From Olsenella sp. Marseille-P4559 (GTDB taxonomy: Bacteria > Actinomycetota > Coriobacteriia > Coriobacteriales > Atopobiaceae): a DNA stretch of 50,412 nt. Position numbers and translations under genes: made by a program. The stretch's first letter is position 1. Each line of letters opens with the position of its first letter. The stretch is taken from NCBI RefSeq assembly GCF_900605015.1, contig NZ_LR027573.1, positions 874,304-924,715 on the forward strand. Reading direction: 5' to 3'. A model generated the notes under the pieces. The model made no database searches. It saw only the letters and a program-made list of their open reading frames with translations, and was not told the DNA's origin. Shown here piece after piece: positions 50,186 through 50,412 of this stretch.

Positions 50186-50412
50186 CTAATCCGTGCCTTC
50201 CCCGTCAGATGCCGAGGGCGCCCCATGGTCGTCAGGCTTCACGACGACCGAGCCGCCAAACGCATCCTCAAGCATAGCCGCGATGCTTGCAAACTCCTCG
50301 GTGAGGACCGGGGCATCGTCTGCGGGTGCCTTGGCGGGCGGGGCTTGGGCCGCAGCAGGCTTGGGGATTGGAGTCGGGGTTGGGGCCGGCTTCGGCTGCG
50401 GAGCCGGGGTGG
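50186..50412 (-). CDS. dnaX: DNA polymerase III tau/gamma subunit DnaX, C-terminus (partial)
   Basis: The frame running off the window end encodes a Pro/Ala/Lys-rich linker (PAPQPKPAPTPTPIPKP) followed by EEFASIAAMLEDAFGGSVVVKP and an acidic end, stop TAG at 50188-50186. The proline-alanine linker and the MLEDAFGG-type end fit the C-terminal part of DnaX, and its place before ybaB and recR supports this. The ATPase part lies outside the window, so the call leans on context. Confidence 0.75.
   Translation of the reverse strand, partial: TPAPQPKPAPTPTPIPKPAAAQAPPAKAPADDAPVLTEEFASIAAMLEDAFGGSVVVKPDDHGAPSASDGEGTD

Overview
The window looks like a high-GC actinobacterial chromosome of the class Coriobacteriia, probably Atopobiaceae (Olsenella/Atopobium-like). 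This is inferred from the GC-rich coding, strong Shine-Dalgarno sites, the dnaX-ybaB-recR order, an actinobacterial-type ftsB-ppx pair, a complete glycogen operon with both GlgC and GlgD, fermentative alcohol dehydrogenase, rubrerythrin and a phosphocholine (lic) operon. Genus-level placement was not tested.

Layout. 1-1320: GC-rich, decayed DNA ending in an IS110-type transposase remnant. 1690-6998: a lower-GC accessory island with a galactitol-type PTS (EIIA, EIIB, EIIC), two class II aldolases and a YcxB-like membrane protein in one minus-strand operon, and a divergent DeoR regulator. 7219-8670: an intact IS3-family element with 3-bp target duplication, inserted in the loop of an intrinsic terminator. 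8727-12214: iron alcohol dehydrogenase and a CstA-type transporter. 12637-14678: two coupled repeat-helix proteins of unknown function. 14710-18207: tRNA-Glu, an orphan EIIB, a split transketolase whose N-terminal half is fused to a GntR/UTRA regulator, and tRNA-Leu. 18222-25924: Ppx/GppA, FtsB-like protein, an SGNH hydrolase-MazG fusion, and Mfd. 26640-29424: LicB-like choline permease and a LicC-LicA fusion. 29619-41458: glycogen operon, transcribed glgB, glgP, glgC, glgD, glgA, then a GH13-GH77 fusion. 41811-47557: nth, metY, rubrerythrin, a MutY-like glycosylase, an Rrf2 regulator and a HAD phosphatase. 47764-50412: tRNA-Asp, a membrane-anchored protein, recR, ybaB and the 3' end of dnaX.

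How the genes work together. The PTS island probably imports and phosphorylates a polyol or sugar and cleaves it with aldolases. The glycogen cluster encodes ADP-glucose supply, chain elongation, branching, phosphorolysis, debranching and glucan transfer. The lic genes would import and activate choline for decorating a surface polymer. MutY-like, Nth, Mfd, RecR and MazG are a scattered set of DNA repair and nucleotide-hygiene functions.

Most notable observations: (1) two homologous intergenic arrays (42739-42979 plus strand; 47987-48228 minus strand), each with four palindromic TGCGTACGCA-type boxes spaced 72-73/84/73 bp, close to whole helical turns, and with conserved blocks between the boxes at identical offsets; (2) a GntR/UTRA-transketolase fusion; (3) an SGNH-MazG fusion; (4) a 256-bp inverted-repeat element at 26196-26451 with an AT-rich core; (5) an IS3 element that split a terminator hairpin exactly in its loop; (6) a histone H1-like tail on the branching enzyme.
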